From Sideroxydans sp. (GTDB lineage: Bacteria; Pseudomonadota; Gammaproteobacteria; Burkholderiales; Gallionellaceae): DNA of 64,000 nt. Positions 31,797-41,402 of this stretch are shown in pieces. The position numbers were made by a program, and so were the translations under genes. The stretch covers positions 1 through 64,000 of the forward strand of contig WGNQ01000001.1 of the NCBI GenBank assembly GCA_016124455.1, given 5' to 3'. Every line of letters starts with the position of its first letter. Within the stretch, counting starts at the first letter, position 1. The notes under the pieces are model-generated. The model worked only from the letters and a program-made list of their open reading frames with translations. It did not search any database and was not told the origin of the DNA.

Positions 31797-34372
31797 AGCC
31801 AGGTCATCAGGCCGGTTTCAAACGGATGGGTGAGCAGCGCATTGCTCGGATAAATGCGTATCTGGTAATCGAGCTGGCCACATAATTCCGGTTGCAGATC
31901 AAGCACGAACAATTGCTCCTTGCCGCCGTCGAGCACTCCCTGGAACCGGAAGCGGAACGGGATGCGCGCCGGCTGGCCGCTCTGGCCGATGGACCGGCTC
32001 AACAGCAGCTCGACATGCACATCGTCCGGATGCAGCCCGTTGAGATTGACTGCAACCTCCAGGCTCATGCTGGTGCCGTACTGGATGCGCTTTGCTGCCG
32101 CATCCAGGCGGCGTATGGTCACCCCAGGCCAGGCCTGCCTGATCCTCGCCTTCCAGCTCGAAAGCTGGCGCGCAGGACCATAATTGTCCAGGCTGTACAG
32201 GCGGCCCTGCTGGTTGGCCGGCTGATAGTACTTGCCGACATATTCGTCCATCATGCGCGCGGTATTGAAATGCGTCAGCGCGGACGACATGGCGCACTTG
32301 GATTTTGCCACCCACGCCGGCGAATAACCGTACTTGCCCCGCTCGTAATATAACGGCACAACCTGGTCCTGGATGATTTCGTACAGGCTGCGCGCATCCT
32401 CGCGGTTGCGCTTGTGGTCATCGAAATATTCCGGTGCCGGACGGATCGCCCAGCCGTTCTTGCCGTCATACCCTTCACCCCACCAGCCGTCGAGCACGCT
32501 CAGGTTTAGCGTGCCGTTGATCGCCGCCTTCATCCCCGAGGTGCCGCTGGCCTCCAGCGGATACTGCGGCGTGTTCAGCCATACATCGACACCCGATACC
32601 AGGCGGCGGGCCAGGCCAAGGTCATAGTTCTCCACCAGCAACACCTTGCCCTCGAAATCGGGCATGTTGGAGATAGCGTGGATCTGGCGGATCAATCCCT
32701 GTCCCGGCTGGTCCGCGGGATGCGCCTTGCCGGTGAAGATGAACAGCACCGGGTGCTGCTGGTCGAGCACAATTTCTCGCAACCAGTCCAGGTTCTGGAA
32801 TAGCAGATCGGCACGCTTATAAGTGGCAAAGCGGCGACCGAAACCGATGGTGAGGACGTTCGGATCGTGCATGTCGGCATGCTTCAGCATGCGCTCCAGA
32901 TGCGCCTCACTGCCGTGGTTGCGGAAGTGCTGCACCGAAATGCGGTGTTGCAAGGTCTGCAGCATCTGCGACTTGAGCGACTGGCGCACGCTCCAGTATT
33001 CCAGGTCCGGAATGTCATCGATGCGTTTCCAGAACCCGCCGTCGGACAGCCTGTTGCGCCATTCGCCGCCGAGATACTTGTCGAACAGCTCGGTCCAGTC
33101 CTGCGCCAGGAAGGTTGGCACATGTACGGCATTGGTCACGTAACTGACAGGATTTTCATGCGGCAATATCTGCGGCCACAGCCCGACGCAGATACGCGAT
33201 GAGACATCGCCGTGTATGCGCGACACGCCATTCTGGTAACGCGAAATGCGCACCGCCAGGGCCGTCATGTTGAAGTCGGTGGCATTGCCGCCCGGATCGT
33301 TACCCAGCGCAAGCAATTCCTCCATGCCGATACCGAGCTGTGCATCCAGCCCGCGGAAATAGTTGGTGATCAGTTCACGGCTGAAATGCTCGTGCCCGGC
33401 AGGCACCGGGGTGTGTGTGGTAAATATCGAACTGGCCGCCACGGCTTCCAGCGCGCTGGAGAAATCCAGCCCTTGCGTGACCAGCTCGCGCGCGCGCTCC
33501 AGCAGCATGAACGCGGCATGGCCTTCGTTGATATGCCAGACGGTCGGTTTCAGTTCGAGTGCGGCCAGCGCACGCGCGCCCCCCACACCGAGGATGATTT
33601 CCTGTTCCAGGCGCGTCTTGCGATCTCCGGCATACAGGCGGTGGGTAATCTCGCGGTCATCCTGACTGTTCTCGGCAAGGTCGGTATCCAGCAGATAGAT
33701 CCGGACGTGGCCGACGCGTGCCCACCACACCTTGATATACGTGCGGCGTCCCGGCATGTCCACGAATACCTTGACCTCGCTGCCGTCCGCACGCAACGCC
33801 GGGGTAACCGGCAGTTCGTCGAAATCGGAATCGGCATTGCTGGCAATCTGGTTGCCTTCGCCATCGATGGTCTGTGTGAAATAGCCCTGCCGGTAGAGCA
33901 GGCCGACACCGACGAACGGCAGGCGGATATCGCTTGCCGCCTTGCAGTGATCGCCTGCAAGTATGCCGAGCCCGCCGGAATAGATCGGGAAACTTTCATG
34001 AAACCCGAACTCGGCGCAGAAATAGGCAACCAGGTCGCTCTCGCCGAGATTGTGGCTGGCATGCTGCGAAGGTTCGTTGTGGTACGTGTCGTAAGCCGAC
34101 AGCACGCGGTTATAGGATGCCAGGAACACCTGGTCTTCCGCCGCATCCAGCAGGCGGTGTTCGTCGATACGGCGCAGAAACTTGATCGGGTTATGCCCGA
34201 CCACAGACCACAGCCTGGGATGCAGGCGTGCGAACAGGGTGCGCGTCGGACGGTCCCAGCTATACCACAGGTTGGTTGCCAGCTCTTCCAGCCGCAGCAA
34301 TTTGCGCGGGATTTTTGGATTGACCTCGACCACAAACCTGCTGCCCGGCTGCTGTTCTTGCTCCATATTCAT
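31793..34372 (-). CDS. glgP: Alpha-glucan (glycogen/maltodextrin) phosphorylase
   Basis: An 859-residue GT35 phosphorylase of the DUF3417-headed type (N-terminal NLWYSWDRPTRTLFARLHPRLW), distinct from the E. coli GlgP/MalP architecture. The PLP-binding Lys is near residue 614 in SGTSGMKAAINGTLN, followed by GWWGEGYDGKNGW. It releases glucose-1-phosphate from alpha-glucan, opposing GlgA. Start ATG at 34372 (MNMEQEQQP); the frame continues to 34873 but overlaps the divergent kinase gene and has no similarity there. Confidence 0.96.
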   Translation of the reverse strand: MNMEQEQQPGSRFVVEVNPKIPRKLLRLEELATNLWYSWDRPTRTLFARLHPRLWSVVGHNPIKFLRRIDEHRLLDAAEDQVFLASYNRVLSAYDTYHNEPSQHASHNLGESDLVAYFCAEFGFHESFPIYSGGLGILAGDHCKAASDIRLPFVGVGLLYRQGYFTQTIDGEGNQIASNADSDFDELPVTPALRADGSEVKVFVDMPGRRTYIKVWWARVGHVRIYLLDTDLAENSQDDREITHRLYAGDRKTRLEQEIILGVGGARALAALELKPTVWHINEGHAAFMLLERARELVTQGLDFSSALEAVAASSIFTTHTPVPAGHEHFSRELITNYFRGLDAQLGIGMEELLALGNDPGGNATDFNMTALAVRISRYQNGVSRIHGDVSSRICVGLWPQILPHENPVSYVTNAVHVPTFLAQDWTELFDKYLGGEWRNRLSDGGFWKRIDDIPDLEYWSVRQSLKSQMLQTLQHRISVQHFRNHGSEAHLERMLKHADMHDPNVLTIGFGRRFATYKRADLLFQNLDWLREIVLDQQHPVLFIFTGKAHPADQPGQGLIRQIHAISNMPDFEGKVLLVENYDLGLARRLVSGVDVWLNTPQYPLEASGTSGMKAAINGTLNLSVLDGWWGEGYDGKNGWAIRPAPEYFDDHKRNREDARSLYEIIQDQVVPLYYERGKYGYSPAWVAKSKCAMSSALTHFNTARMMDEYVGKYYQPANQQGRLYSLDNYGPARQLSSWKARIRQAWPGVTIRRLDAAAKRIQYGTSMSLEVAVNLNGLHPDDVHVELLLSRSIGQSGQPARIPFRFRFQGVLDGGKEQLFVLDLQPELCGQLDYQIRIYPSNALLTHPFETGLMTWL

Positions 34373-34438
34373 TACCCTGCAACCCCCTATAACGAATAGA
34401 ATCAGATTATCACAACTCACAAAGTTGCGTATTCCGGC

Positions 34439-36034
34439 ATGACCGATTACCCGGCCCAGCAAAAACTCGTCGCTGCGTTGCTCGACCCGCGTCATTACCC
34501 GCATGCGGCAAAAAACGTGCGGCTGCTGGAGACGCACATTTCCTGGGTATTGCTGGCCGGACGCTACGCCTACAAGATCAAGAAGTCCATTGATCTCGGT
34601 TTCCTGGACTTCACCAGCCTGCCAGCCCGGCAACGCTACTGTGCCGAGGAAATCCGCCTCAACCGCCGCCTCGCCCCACGCATCTACCTTGATGTAGTCG
34701 CCATTAGCGGCACAGCGGACCGTCCGCAACTGGCACAGTCCGGTACGGCCATCGAATACGCGGTGAAGATGCGCCGCTTTGCCGCCGGCTCGCTGCTGGA
34801 CCGGCAACTCATGCGCGGCAGGCTCACACCACAACACATCGACAGGCTGGCTGCCACGCTCGCCAGCTTTCACGCCAAGCTGCCATCTGCCGCAGCACAG
34901 ACGCCATATGGCACGCCCGCCAGTATAGGTGCGGCCGCATTACAGAATTTCGAGCAGTTGCAAACCTTGCTGCACGATGCGGACGACCTGCATGCGCTGG
35001 CAACGGCACGCCAGATCTGCACCAGTGAATATGCCGTATGCGAAAGAATTTTTGCACAGCGCCGTACACAAGGTTTCGTGCGCGAATGTCACGGTGACCT
35101 GCACCTCGGCAACATCGCGCTGATCGGCGGCGAACCAGTTCCCTTCGATGGTATTGAATTCAATCCCGGGCTGCGCTGGATCGACGTAATCAACGACATC
35201 GCTTTCCTGTACATGGACCTGCTGTTCCACGGACAGCCTGCACTGGCATTCCGTTTTCTCAACGCATGGCTGGAATCCACGGGCGATTATGCAGGCGTAG
35301 CCGTACTGCGTTTCTATTGCACCTACCGCACCATGGTCCGGGCCAAGGTCAATGCCATCCTGGCCGACCAGCCCGGCTTGCCGAAACGCACGTCGCGCAA
35401 TGCCATGGCCGCCTGTCGCAACTACCTGTCGCTGGCCATCCAGTGCCAGAAGCAAGCCCATCCTGCACTGATCATCACCCATGGCCTGCCCGGCTCCGGC
35501 AAGACCACTTTCGCCCAAGCCGCGCTGGAAAAATTTCAGGCCATCCGCATCCGCTCCGATGTCGAACGCAAACGCCTGTTCGGCCTGCCGGCACACGCCG
35601 ACAGCCATGCCGCAGGCAGCGACATCTACAGCAAGCAGGCCGGCGCCCGGACTTACGCCCAGCTGCTGGCGCTGGCACAACAACTGCTCGCCGCAGGCTA
35701 TCCGGTCATCGTGGATGCCGCATTTCTCAAACGAGTGGAACGCAAACTGTTCCGCGCGCTGGCCCGACAGATGCAGGTGCCGTTCGCCATCGCCAGCCTG
35801 CACGCTGCCACTGCCACCCTGCACACACGTATCACCCGGCGCCAGACCCTGGCGAACGATGCTTCAGAGGCCGACCTCAAGGTACTCGAAAAATTACAGG
35901 CAATACAGGAACCGCTTGCCGGCGAAGAGCTGGAACATGCTGTGCGTTTCGTCAACGAACATGAGGCGGACTACACCTGCATGCCAGCCTGGCATGACCT
36001 GGAAACATTGCTTGGACATATAAAATCTTCATAA
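34439..36034 (+). CDS. APH-like kinase fused to a P-loop (zeta-toxin/AAA-like) kinase
   Basis: A 531-residue fusion. The N-terminal half is an aminoglycoside-phosphotransferase-like fold with the Brenner motif ECHGDLHLGNI near residue 216 and the metal-binding FDGIEFNP after it. The C-terminal half begins with a Walker A LPGSGKTTFAQ near 347 and is a COG0645-type P-loop kinase. This bifunctional architecture is widespread in proteobacteria and its substrate is unknown. Divergent from glgP across 66 bp; ends 87 bp before a secreted phosphoesterase. Confidence 0.88.
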   Translation: MTDYPAQQKLVAALLDPRHYPHAAKNVRLLETHISWVLLAGRYAYKIKKSIDLGFLDFTSLPARQRYCAEEIRLNRRLAPRIYLDVVAISGTADRPQLAQSGTAIEYAVKMRRFAAGSLLDRQLMRGRLTPQHIDRLAATLASFHAKLPSAAAQTPYGTPASIGAAALQNFEQLQTLLHDADDLHALATARQICTSEYAVCERIFAQRRTQGFVRECHGDLHLGNIALIGGEPVPFDGIEFNPGLRWIDVINDIAFLYMDLLFHGQPALAFRFLNAWLESTGDYAGVAVLRFYCTYRTMVRAKVNAILADQPGLPKRTSRNAMAACRNYLSLAIQCQKQAHPALIITHGLPGSGKTTFAQAALEKFQAIRIRSDVERKRLFGLPAHADSHAAGSDIYSKQAGARTYAQLLALAQQLLAAGYPVIVDAAFLKRVERKLFRALARQMQVPFAIASLHAATATLHTRITRRQTLANDASEADLKVLEKLQAIQEPLAGEELEHAVRFVNEHEADYTCMPAWHDLETLLGHIKSS

Positions 36035-36121
36035 TAAATTCATGGAAATTTTGCTAATGTGCTGAAGCAGGCTGGTGCCGCGCGCAAGGCCCACGACAAC
36101 ACAACTCAACTGTATATGGCC

Positions 36122-37273
36122 ATGAAGAAAATTATCCTGTCTTTCATATTTATGCTCGCAGCAAATTCCGCCTGTGCCGAAGGCCAGGCCGTCTCGATCC
36201 CGGAACTGGATCACGTTTTCCTGATCATGATGGAAAATCATGCTTACGGGCAGATCATCGGCAACCGCAATGCGCCCTTCATCAACGGGATGGCCAGATC
36301 CGCCAATCTTGCCGCCAATTATTTTGCAGTGGGCCACCCCAGCCTGACCAACTACCTGGAAATCGTCGGCGGCTCCAACTTCGGCATAATCAATGACCAC
36401 GCTCCCGCTTGGCACAACACTACTTGCACGCCCGACCTGGTATCGGACTCACATGCCGGTACCGCAGTCTGCCCGATTGCCGGCTCAGGCATGGATGCTC
36501 CCACAGAAGCCGCAACCATCAGGAACGAAGGTACGCCAGCCAGCCCGGTCAACAAGAATCTGCTGCAGCCGGCACCGGTCATTGCCAGAACCATCGCCGA
36601 CCAACTGGTCGCCGCCGGCAAGCGCTGGAAAACCTACCAGGAAAACCTGCCTGCTTCCGGCGCGGACAATGTCAATTACGCCGACGGCACCCACACCAAC
36701 CTGAGCCCGCTCGATCCCGCCAGCGTGCAACCCCTGTATGCGGTCAAGCACAACCCGTTCATCTACTTCGCCCATATCCAGGAGAATGCCGACCCGGCGA
36801 ACGGCCTCGGCAATATGGCCGGTTTCACCGGCAGTAACGGGCTGTACACGGACCTGCGTGCCGGGAAAATCCCTCATTTTTCATTTATCGTACCGAACCA
36901 GTGCCACGACATGCACGGCACAGGCAATGGCGACGCAGCCTGCCATTACGAACCCAACCCGTTGCTGGTTCAGGCCGGCGACGCATCGGTCAAGACGCTG
37001 GTCACTGCAATCAAGGCATCCAGGTCATGGAAGAAAGGCCGCAATGCCATCGTCGTCATGTGGGACGAAAACGACTACAGCACCGCCCCGAACCAGGTCG
37101 TCATGATAGTCGAGACCAACTATGGCGTGCATGGCATACAGAGCAACGAACCGTATGACCATTTTTCACTCCTGAAGACGCTCGAGGAAGGTTTCGGGCT
37201 GCCCTGTCTGAATCATGCCTGCGACAGCACGGTGAAGGTGATGGCTGACCTGTTCAGGCCAGCCCCCAAGTAA
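36122..37273 (+). CDS. Secreted phosphoesterase (phospholipase C / acid phosphatase family)
   Basis: About 383 residues with a signal peptide ending near ANSACA. It resembles the PF04185 phosphoesterases: LDHVFLIMMENHAYGQIIG at the start of the mature protein carries the metal-binding Glu-Asn, and VVMWDENDYST and NYGVHG.. EPYDHFSLLKTLEEGFGLP are the later metal-site blocks. Likely a periplasmic or secreted hydrolase of phosphate esters; substrate not predictable. Start taken at the ATG of MKKIILSF (36122); 36116 (MAMKK) is an alternative. Confidence 0.85.
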   Translation: MKKIILSFIFMLAANSACAEGQAVSIPELDHVFLIMMENHAYGQIIGNRNAPFINGMARSANLAANYFAVGHPSLTNYLEIVGGSNFGIINDHAPAWHNTTCTPDLVSDSHAGTAVCPIAGSGMDAPTEAATIRNEGTPASPVNKNLLQPAPVIARTIADQLVAAGKRWKTYQENLPASGADNVNYADGTHTNLSPLDPASVQPLYAVKHNPFIYFAHIQENADPANGLGNMAGFTGSNGLYTDLRAGKIPHFSFIVPNQCHDMHGTGNGDAACHYEPNPLLVQAGDASVKTLVTAIKASRSWKKGRNAIVVMWDENDYSTAPNQVVMIVETNYGVHGIQSNEPYDHFSLLKTLEEGFGLPCLNHACDSTVKVMADLFRPAPK

Positions 37274-37296
37274 CAGCGGTTATTGCGCGGGGCAGC

Positions 37297-39978
37297 CTAT
37301 AAGCGCCGGCTGACTTTCTTAATCGACGCATCTTCCTCGCTGGTCGCGACAGAAAAGCCGAGCGTCGCGACCAGTTTCAGCATATTGTGGTTGTTCGCCA
37401 GCACTTCGCCTTCCATGACTTTCAGGTCCTTGCTGCGTGCGGCATCCATCAGGCTACCCATCAGCTTGTGGCCAACCGCCTTGTGCTGCCACTGGTCGCT
37501 CACCACCAGCGCAAACTCGCACGATTCGCCATCCGGATTGATCGCATAGCGGCACACCCCGACTTCGACTTCCCTGCCATCTATTTCAGTCAGTGCAACC
37601 AGCGCCATTTCGCGGTCGTAATCGATCTGGGTAAAGCGCACCAGCATCGCCTGTGACAACTCATGCACGGAATTCATGAAGCGGAAATACTTGGTTTCTT
37701 CCGACAGGTTGCGCACGAACTCCTGTTCCAGCTCCGCATCTTCAGGACGGATCGGACGTATGGTGATGTCGGTGCCGTCCGGCAGCTGCCAGCTGGTCAC
37801 AAGGTGAGTCGGATACGGATAAACCGCCATATGGGCATAGCGGTCACCCGAGACCGGCGCATAGTCCACCATGACACGTGCATCTGCCGCCAGCAGGCCA
37901 TGCTCGTCCACGATCAGCGGATTGATGTCCATTTCCTTCAGCCAGGGCAGTTCACATACCATTTCGGAAACACGCAACAGCAGGCTTTCCAGTGCCTCCA
38001 TATCGATCGGCGGCATATGGCGGAATGCGCCGAGCAGCCTGGAAACACGCGTGCCGTTGATGAGTTCGCGCACCAGGAACTTGTTCAACGGCGGCAGCGC
38101 GACGGCACGGTCGCCCATCACCTCGACCGTAACCCCGCCTGCACCGAAGGTAATCACCGGGCCGAATACCGGGTCGGATGTCACGCCCAGCATCAGTTCG
38201 CGGCCATTCGGCTTCACCACCATCGGCTGAATGGCAACGCCATCGATATGCGCATCGGGACGGTTCTTTTTCACTTCGCTGATGATCTCGTTGTAAGCGG
38301 CGCGCACCGCGGCCGCATTCGTCAGGTTGAGCTTGACGCCACCGGCATCGGACTTGTGCGTGATGTCGGGCGAATTTATTTTCATCGCCACCGGTAGGCC
38401 GAGCTGCTGCGCCAGCATCAGCGCTTCAGTCGGAGAACGTGCCACGACTGTGCTGGCGACGGGAATGTGGAACGCGGCCAGCAGCGCTTTCGATTCCATC
38501 TCGGACAGCACCTTGCGGCGTTCGGCCAGCACGGTCTCGATCAGCATGCGCGCACCCTCAATATCCGGCGGTGCCTCGTGGTGCGAAAGCGGGCCCGGAG
38601 TTTGTGCCAGCAATCGCTGGTTGCGGTAGAAGGCGGTAATGTAGGAGAAAGCCTCCACCGCCGCTTCCGGCGTACGGAACGACGGAATTTTTGCCTGGCC
38701 GAAAGCCGTGCGCGCCGCGTCGATCTGCACCGCCCCCATCCAGCACACCAGCAACGGCTTGTTGAACTTCCCGGCGATCTCTATCAGGGCCTGCGCCACC
38801 TCCAGTGGCTGCGTCATCGCCTGTGGCGTGAGAATGACCAGCACGCCATCTATACCTTCGTCTTCCATGCAGATGGTTACCGCATCGCGGTAGCGCTCTG
38901 CCGTGGCATCGCCAATGATGTCCACCGGATTGTTGTGCGACCAGGTGGCCGGCAACACCTGGTTCAGTCGTTCCAGCGTCTGCCCGGACAGGCTGGCGAC
39001 GACCACGCCGAGATCGACCGCACGATCTATCGCCATCACACCGGGACCGCCGCCGTTGGTAACGATCGCCAGGCGGTTGCCGCTGAAGTGATGGTTGGAG
39101 GCCAGCGACTTGGCTGCAGAAAACAGCCCGCCAATGGACATCACGCGCACCACGCCGGCGCGGCGCAATGCCGCATCGAATACATCATCGGAACCGACCA
39201 GCGCACCGGTATGCGACATGACCGCTTTCGATCCCGCGGCATGCCGGCCCACCTTCACCACGAATATCGGCTTGCTGCGGGCGGCCGCGCGCAACGCGCT
39301 CATGAAGCCGCGCGCCTTGTGGATGCCTTCGACATAAATCAGGATACTTTGCGTTTGCGCATCGGTGGCGAGGTAGTCGAGCACTTCGCCGAAGTCGACA
39401 TCGGCCGAGGTGCCCATGGAAACCACGCTGGAAAAACCGATGTCGTTGGGCGGCGCATAGTCGAGGATGGCGGCACACAGCGCCCCCGATTGCGACACCA
39501 GCGCAAGATTGCCGGGCTTGACGCTGCCTTTGAAAAAGGTCGCATTCAGGCCGATTCCGGTACGCATGATTCCCAGGCAGTTAGGACCGATGATGCGCAC
39601 GCCGTAAGTTTTTGCATTGGCCAGCATGGCACGTTCCAGCGCAGCCCCATGACTGCCGATCTCGCTGAACCCTGCGGACAATACCACCGCCGCACGCACC
39701 CCGTGCTTGCCGCAGGCTTCGATGATGTCGGGCACGGTTTCCGCCCTGGTGCAGATCACCGCCAGCTCGACCGGCTCGCCGATTTCCTCGATGGAAGCAT
39801 AGGCACGCCTGCCCTGTATCTCGGCATGCGCCGGATTGATCGGGAAGAGCGCGCCCCGGAAACCGCTTTCCAGCATGTTCTTGAACACAATACCGCCCAC
39901 CGCTTCGGCACGGTCACTGGCGCCGATGACGGCGACAGACCTGGGGGAGAATAGCGTGCTGAGGTAATGCTGTCCCAT
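37297..39978 (-). CDS. Pat-type bifunctional acyl-CoA synthetase-like/GNAT protein lysine acetyltransferase
   Basis: An 893-residue protein with the Pat/PatZ layout: an N-terminal CoA-binding Rossmann domain (FSPRSVAVIGASDR near 10-23), a succinyl-CoA-ligase-like middle, an ATP-grasp_5 domain (VAMKINSPDITHKSDAGGVKLNL near 520-545), and a C-terminal GNAT domain (about 730-893, ending with VSDQWQHKAVGHKLMGSLM). Such enzymes acetylate acetyl-CoA synthetase and other proteins. The usual NDP-forming catalytic His of the synthetase part is not evident, as in Pat proteins. It is divergent from an HDAC-family gene across 85 bp, a writer/eraser pairing. Confidence 0.92.
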   Translation of the reverse strand: MGQHYLSTLFSPRSVAVIGASDRAEAVGGIVFKNMLESGFRGALFPINPAHAEIQGRRAYASIEEIGEPVELAVICTRAETVPDIIEACGKHGVRAAVVLSAGFSEIGSHGAALERAMLANAKTYGVRIIGPNCLGIMRTGIGLNATFFKGSVKPGNLALVSQSGALCAAILDYAPPNDIGFSSVVSMGTSADVDFGEVLDYLATDAQTQSILIYVEGIHKARGFMSALRAAARSKPIFVVKVGRHAAGSKAVMSHTGALVGSDDVFDAALRRAGVVRVMSIGGLFSAAKSLASNHHFSGNRLAIVTNGGGPGVMAIDRAVDLGVVVASLSGQTLERLNQVLPATWSHNNPVDIIGDATAERYRDAVTICMEDEGIDGVLVILTPQAMTQPLEVAQALIEIAGKFNKPLLVCWMGAVQIDAARTAFGQAKIPSFRTPEAAVEAFSYITAFYRNQRLLAQTPGPLSHHEAPPDIEGARMLIETVLAERRKVLSEMESKALLAAFHIPVASTVVARSPTEALMLAQQLGLPVAMKINSPDITHKSDAGGVKLNLTNAAAVRAAYNEIISEVKKNRPDAHIDGVAIQPMVVKPNGRELMLGVTSDPVFGPVITFGAGGVTVEVMGDRAVALPPLNKFLVRELINGTRVSRLLGAFRHMPPIDMEALESLLLRVSEMVCELPWLKEMDINPLIVDEHGLLAADARVMVDYAPVSGDRYAHMAVYPYPTHLVTSWQLPDGTDITIRPIRPEDAELEQEFVRNLSEETKYFRFMNSVHELSQAMLVRFTQIDYDREMALVALTEIDGREVEVGVCRYAINPDGESCEFALVVSDQWQHKAVGHKLMGSLMDAARSKDLKVMEGEVLANNHNMLKLVATLGFSVATSEEDASIKKVSRRL

Positions 39979-40063
39979 GGGCTTGCCCTCTGGATTGGTT
40001 AGGGCGAATATAGCATCACATGGTTACAAGCTGTAACTCGCCACCGCAACCGGAAACCGACAA

Positions 40064-40987
40064 TTGCAGACCGCCTACATCAACCACCCCGATTGCCTCA
40101 GGCACGACATGGGGGCCCACCACCCGGAATGCCCGGCACGACTCGGCGCAATTGAAGATCAACTGATCGCCTCCGGCCTGCTGCCCTATCTGCAACAGCA
40201 TGACGCACCGCTCGCCACCTTTGAACAACTCGCCCGCGTCCACACACCGCATTACATCGAAAGTATCCAGGCGGCAGCCCCCGCGCAAGGATTGATTTAC
40301 CTCGACCCCGATACCGCAATGGGGCCGCACTCGCTGAATGCGGCACTGCGCGCAGCCGGCGCAGCCGTGCTGGCGACAGAACTGGTACTCGAACACAAGG
40401 TGGAAAATGCCTTCTGCGCGATCCGCCCGCCCGGGCATCATGCCGAGCCGGGCAAGGCCATGGGCTTCTGCATTTTCAACAATGTCGCCGTCGCTGCAGC
40501 GCATGCGATGGAGAAATTCGGGTTGCGGCGCGTTGCCATCGTCGACTTCGACGTGCACCACGGCAACGGCACCGAGGCGATGTTCCGCGACGACCCGCGT
40601 GTAATGCTCTGCTCCACCTTCCAGCACCCCTACTATCCCTATAGCGGCGCGGACAGCAGCAACGCGCACATCATCAACGTGCCGCTGCCTGCAGGTACCG
40701 ACGGCACGATATTCCGGGAGAAAATCACCGAACGCTGGTTGCCCGCACTCGATGATTTCCAGCCTGAAATGCTGTTCGTCTCCGCCGGTTTCGACGGTCA
40801 CCGCGAGGATGATATGGCGCAGTTCAACTTACTGGAAGCGGACTATTCCTGGGTGACGCAACAGGTAAAAGATATCGCCGGGCGGCACGCCCGGAAACGC
40901 ATCGTGTCAGTGCTGGAAGGCGGCTATGAGCTGCACGCGCTGGGACGCAGCGTGCTGGCACACCTCAAGGTATTGAGCGGCTTGTGA
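40064..40987 (+). CDS. Histone deacetylase family protein (acetoin-utilization type)
   Basis: A 307-residue arginase/deacetylase-fold enzyme. The tandem His125-His126 in RPPGHHAEPG, the metal site DFDVHHGNGT (Asp163, His165) and SAGFDGHREDD are intact, so it should be active on acetyl-lysine, acetylpolyamines or similar. It starts with TTG at 40064 (QTAYINHPDC matches family N-termini); no in-frame ATG lies near. Divergent from the Pat-type acetyltransferase, whose products could be its substrate. Confidence 0.9.
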   Translation: MQTAYINHPDCLRHDMGAHHPECPARLGAIEDQLIASGLLPYLQQHDAPLATFEQLARVHTPHYIESIQAAAPAQGLIYLDPDTAMGPHSLNAALRAAGAAVLATELVLEHKVENAFCAIRPPGHHAEPGKAMGFCIFNNVAVAAAHAMEKFGLRRVAIVDFDVHHGNGTEAMFRDDPRVMLCSTFQHPYYPYSGADSSNAHIINVPLPAGTDGTIFREKITERWLPALDDFQPEMLFVSAGFDGHREDDMAQFNLLEADYSWVTQQVKDIAGRHARKRIVSVLEGGYELHALGRSVLAHLKVLSGL

Positions 40988-41030
40988 TACGCAACGGAGA
41001 ATCAGCCCGTCCCGGTTGCCCGGCGCCCAA

Positions 41031-41216
41031 TCAGACAACGAGCGCAACGATATAGCCGAACACCGCCGAACTGGACAGGAAAGTTCCGGCCACAGCGGAT
41101 TCATGCAACGACGCATCGTGCGTCAGTCCCTGCTTGCGGCTTTGCCAGTACTCGAAAAGAGTAGACAGCACCACCAGCGCAATGACGAAAACAACGGTAT
41201 AGATAAGATAGTTCAT
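41031..41216 (-). CDS. Small membrane protein controlled by a c-di-GMP riboswitch
   Basis: A 61-residue protein, MNYLIYTVVFVIALVVLS at the N-terminus, with two hydrophobic segments (about 2-22 and 42-61) joined by a polar loop of about 20 residues (FEYWQSRKQGLTHDASLHE). I recognise no family. Start ATG at 41216, with AGGAGG 5 nt upstream; an in-frame ATG at 41231 is less likely. A class-I c-di-GMP aptamer, a sigma-70 promoter and a palindrome lie upstream on the same strand. It is the only gene this leader can serve, because the next gene downstream (the deacetylase) is convergent. Confidence 0.8.
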   Translation of the reverse strand: MNYLIYTVVFVIALVVLSTLFEYWQSRKQGLTHDASLHESAVAGTFLSSSAVFGYIVALVV

Positions 41217-41308
41217 GATGCCTCCTGACATGACGGTTCAAATTTAAAAATCCAAACCTGCGGAGGCGCACTGATGGCGCAAGGAAAGGAGCCATGTCCG
41301 ATCCATGC
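41217..41308 (-). promoter_or_regulatory. Expression platform: candidate SD-sequestering segment
   Basis: Between aptamer and start codon the transcript contains GCCUCC (plus-strand 41262-41267) which is fully complementary to GGAGGC in the ribosome-binding site (41220-41225), with a 36-nt loop. No hairpin with a T-run is present, so translational control by Shine-Dalgarno sequestration is favoured over termination. Which ligand state frees the site is not shown. Confidence 0.45.
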
Positions 41309-41396
41309 TTTCTGGCGGTCCCGCTATCTTAGGAGCAACTCCCTTAGACCGGTGACTTTGCGTCCCTGCCTTTCGACAGGTTTGCCCTTGCAGATT
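41309..41396 (-). ncRNA. Class-I cyclic-di-GMP (GEMM-I) riboswitch aptamer
   Basis: The minus strand has the conserved GEMM-I core: AGGGCAAACC, a GAAA tetraloop flanked by short pairing arms, GGGACGCAAAGTCACCGG, TCTAA, then a variable arm and TAGCGGGACCGCC. The 5' UCUG and 3' CAGA ends pair as P1. The order and spacing match the family, which binds c-di-GMP (or, in a variant, 3',3'-cGAMP). The base that separates the two ligands appears to be G (c-di-GMP type), but exact alignment is needed. It lies 92 nt upstream of the small membrane-protein start. Confidence 0.93.
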
Positions 41397-41402
41397 GGTT
41401 CG

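Noticed and set aside
33212-34399. A 395-codon plus-strand frame opposite glgP
   Set aside because: Antisense shadow of the phosphorylase, no recognisable domain.
40016-40801. A 261-codon minus-strand frame opposite the deacetylase
   Set aside because: Antisense of a gene with intact metal-binding motifs.
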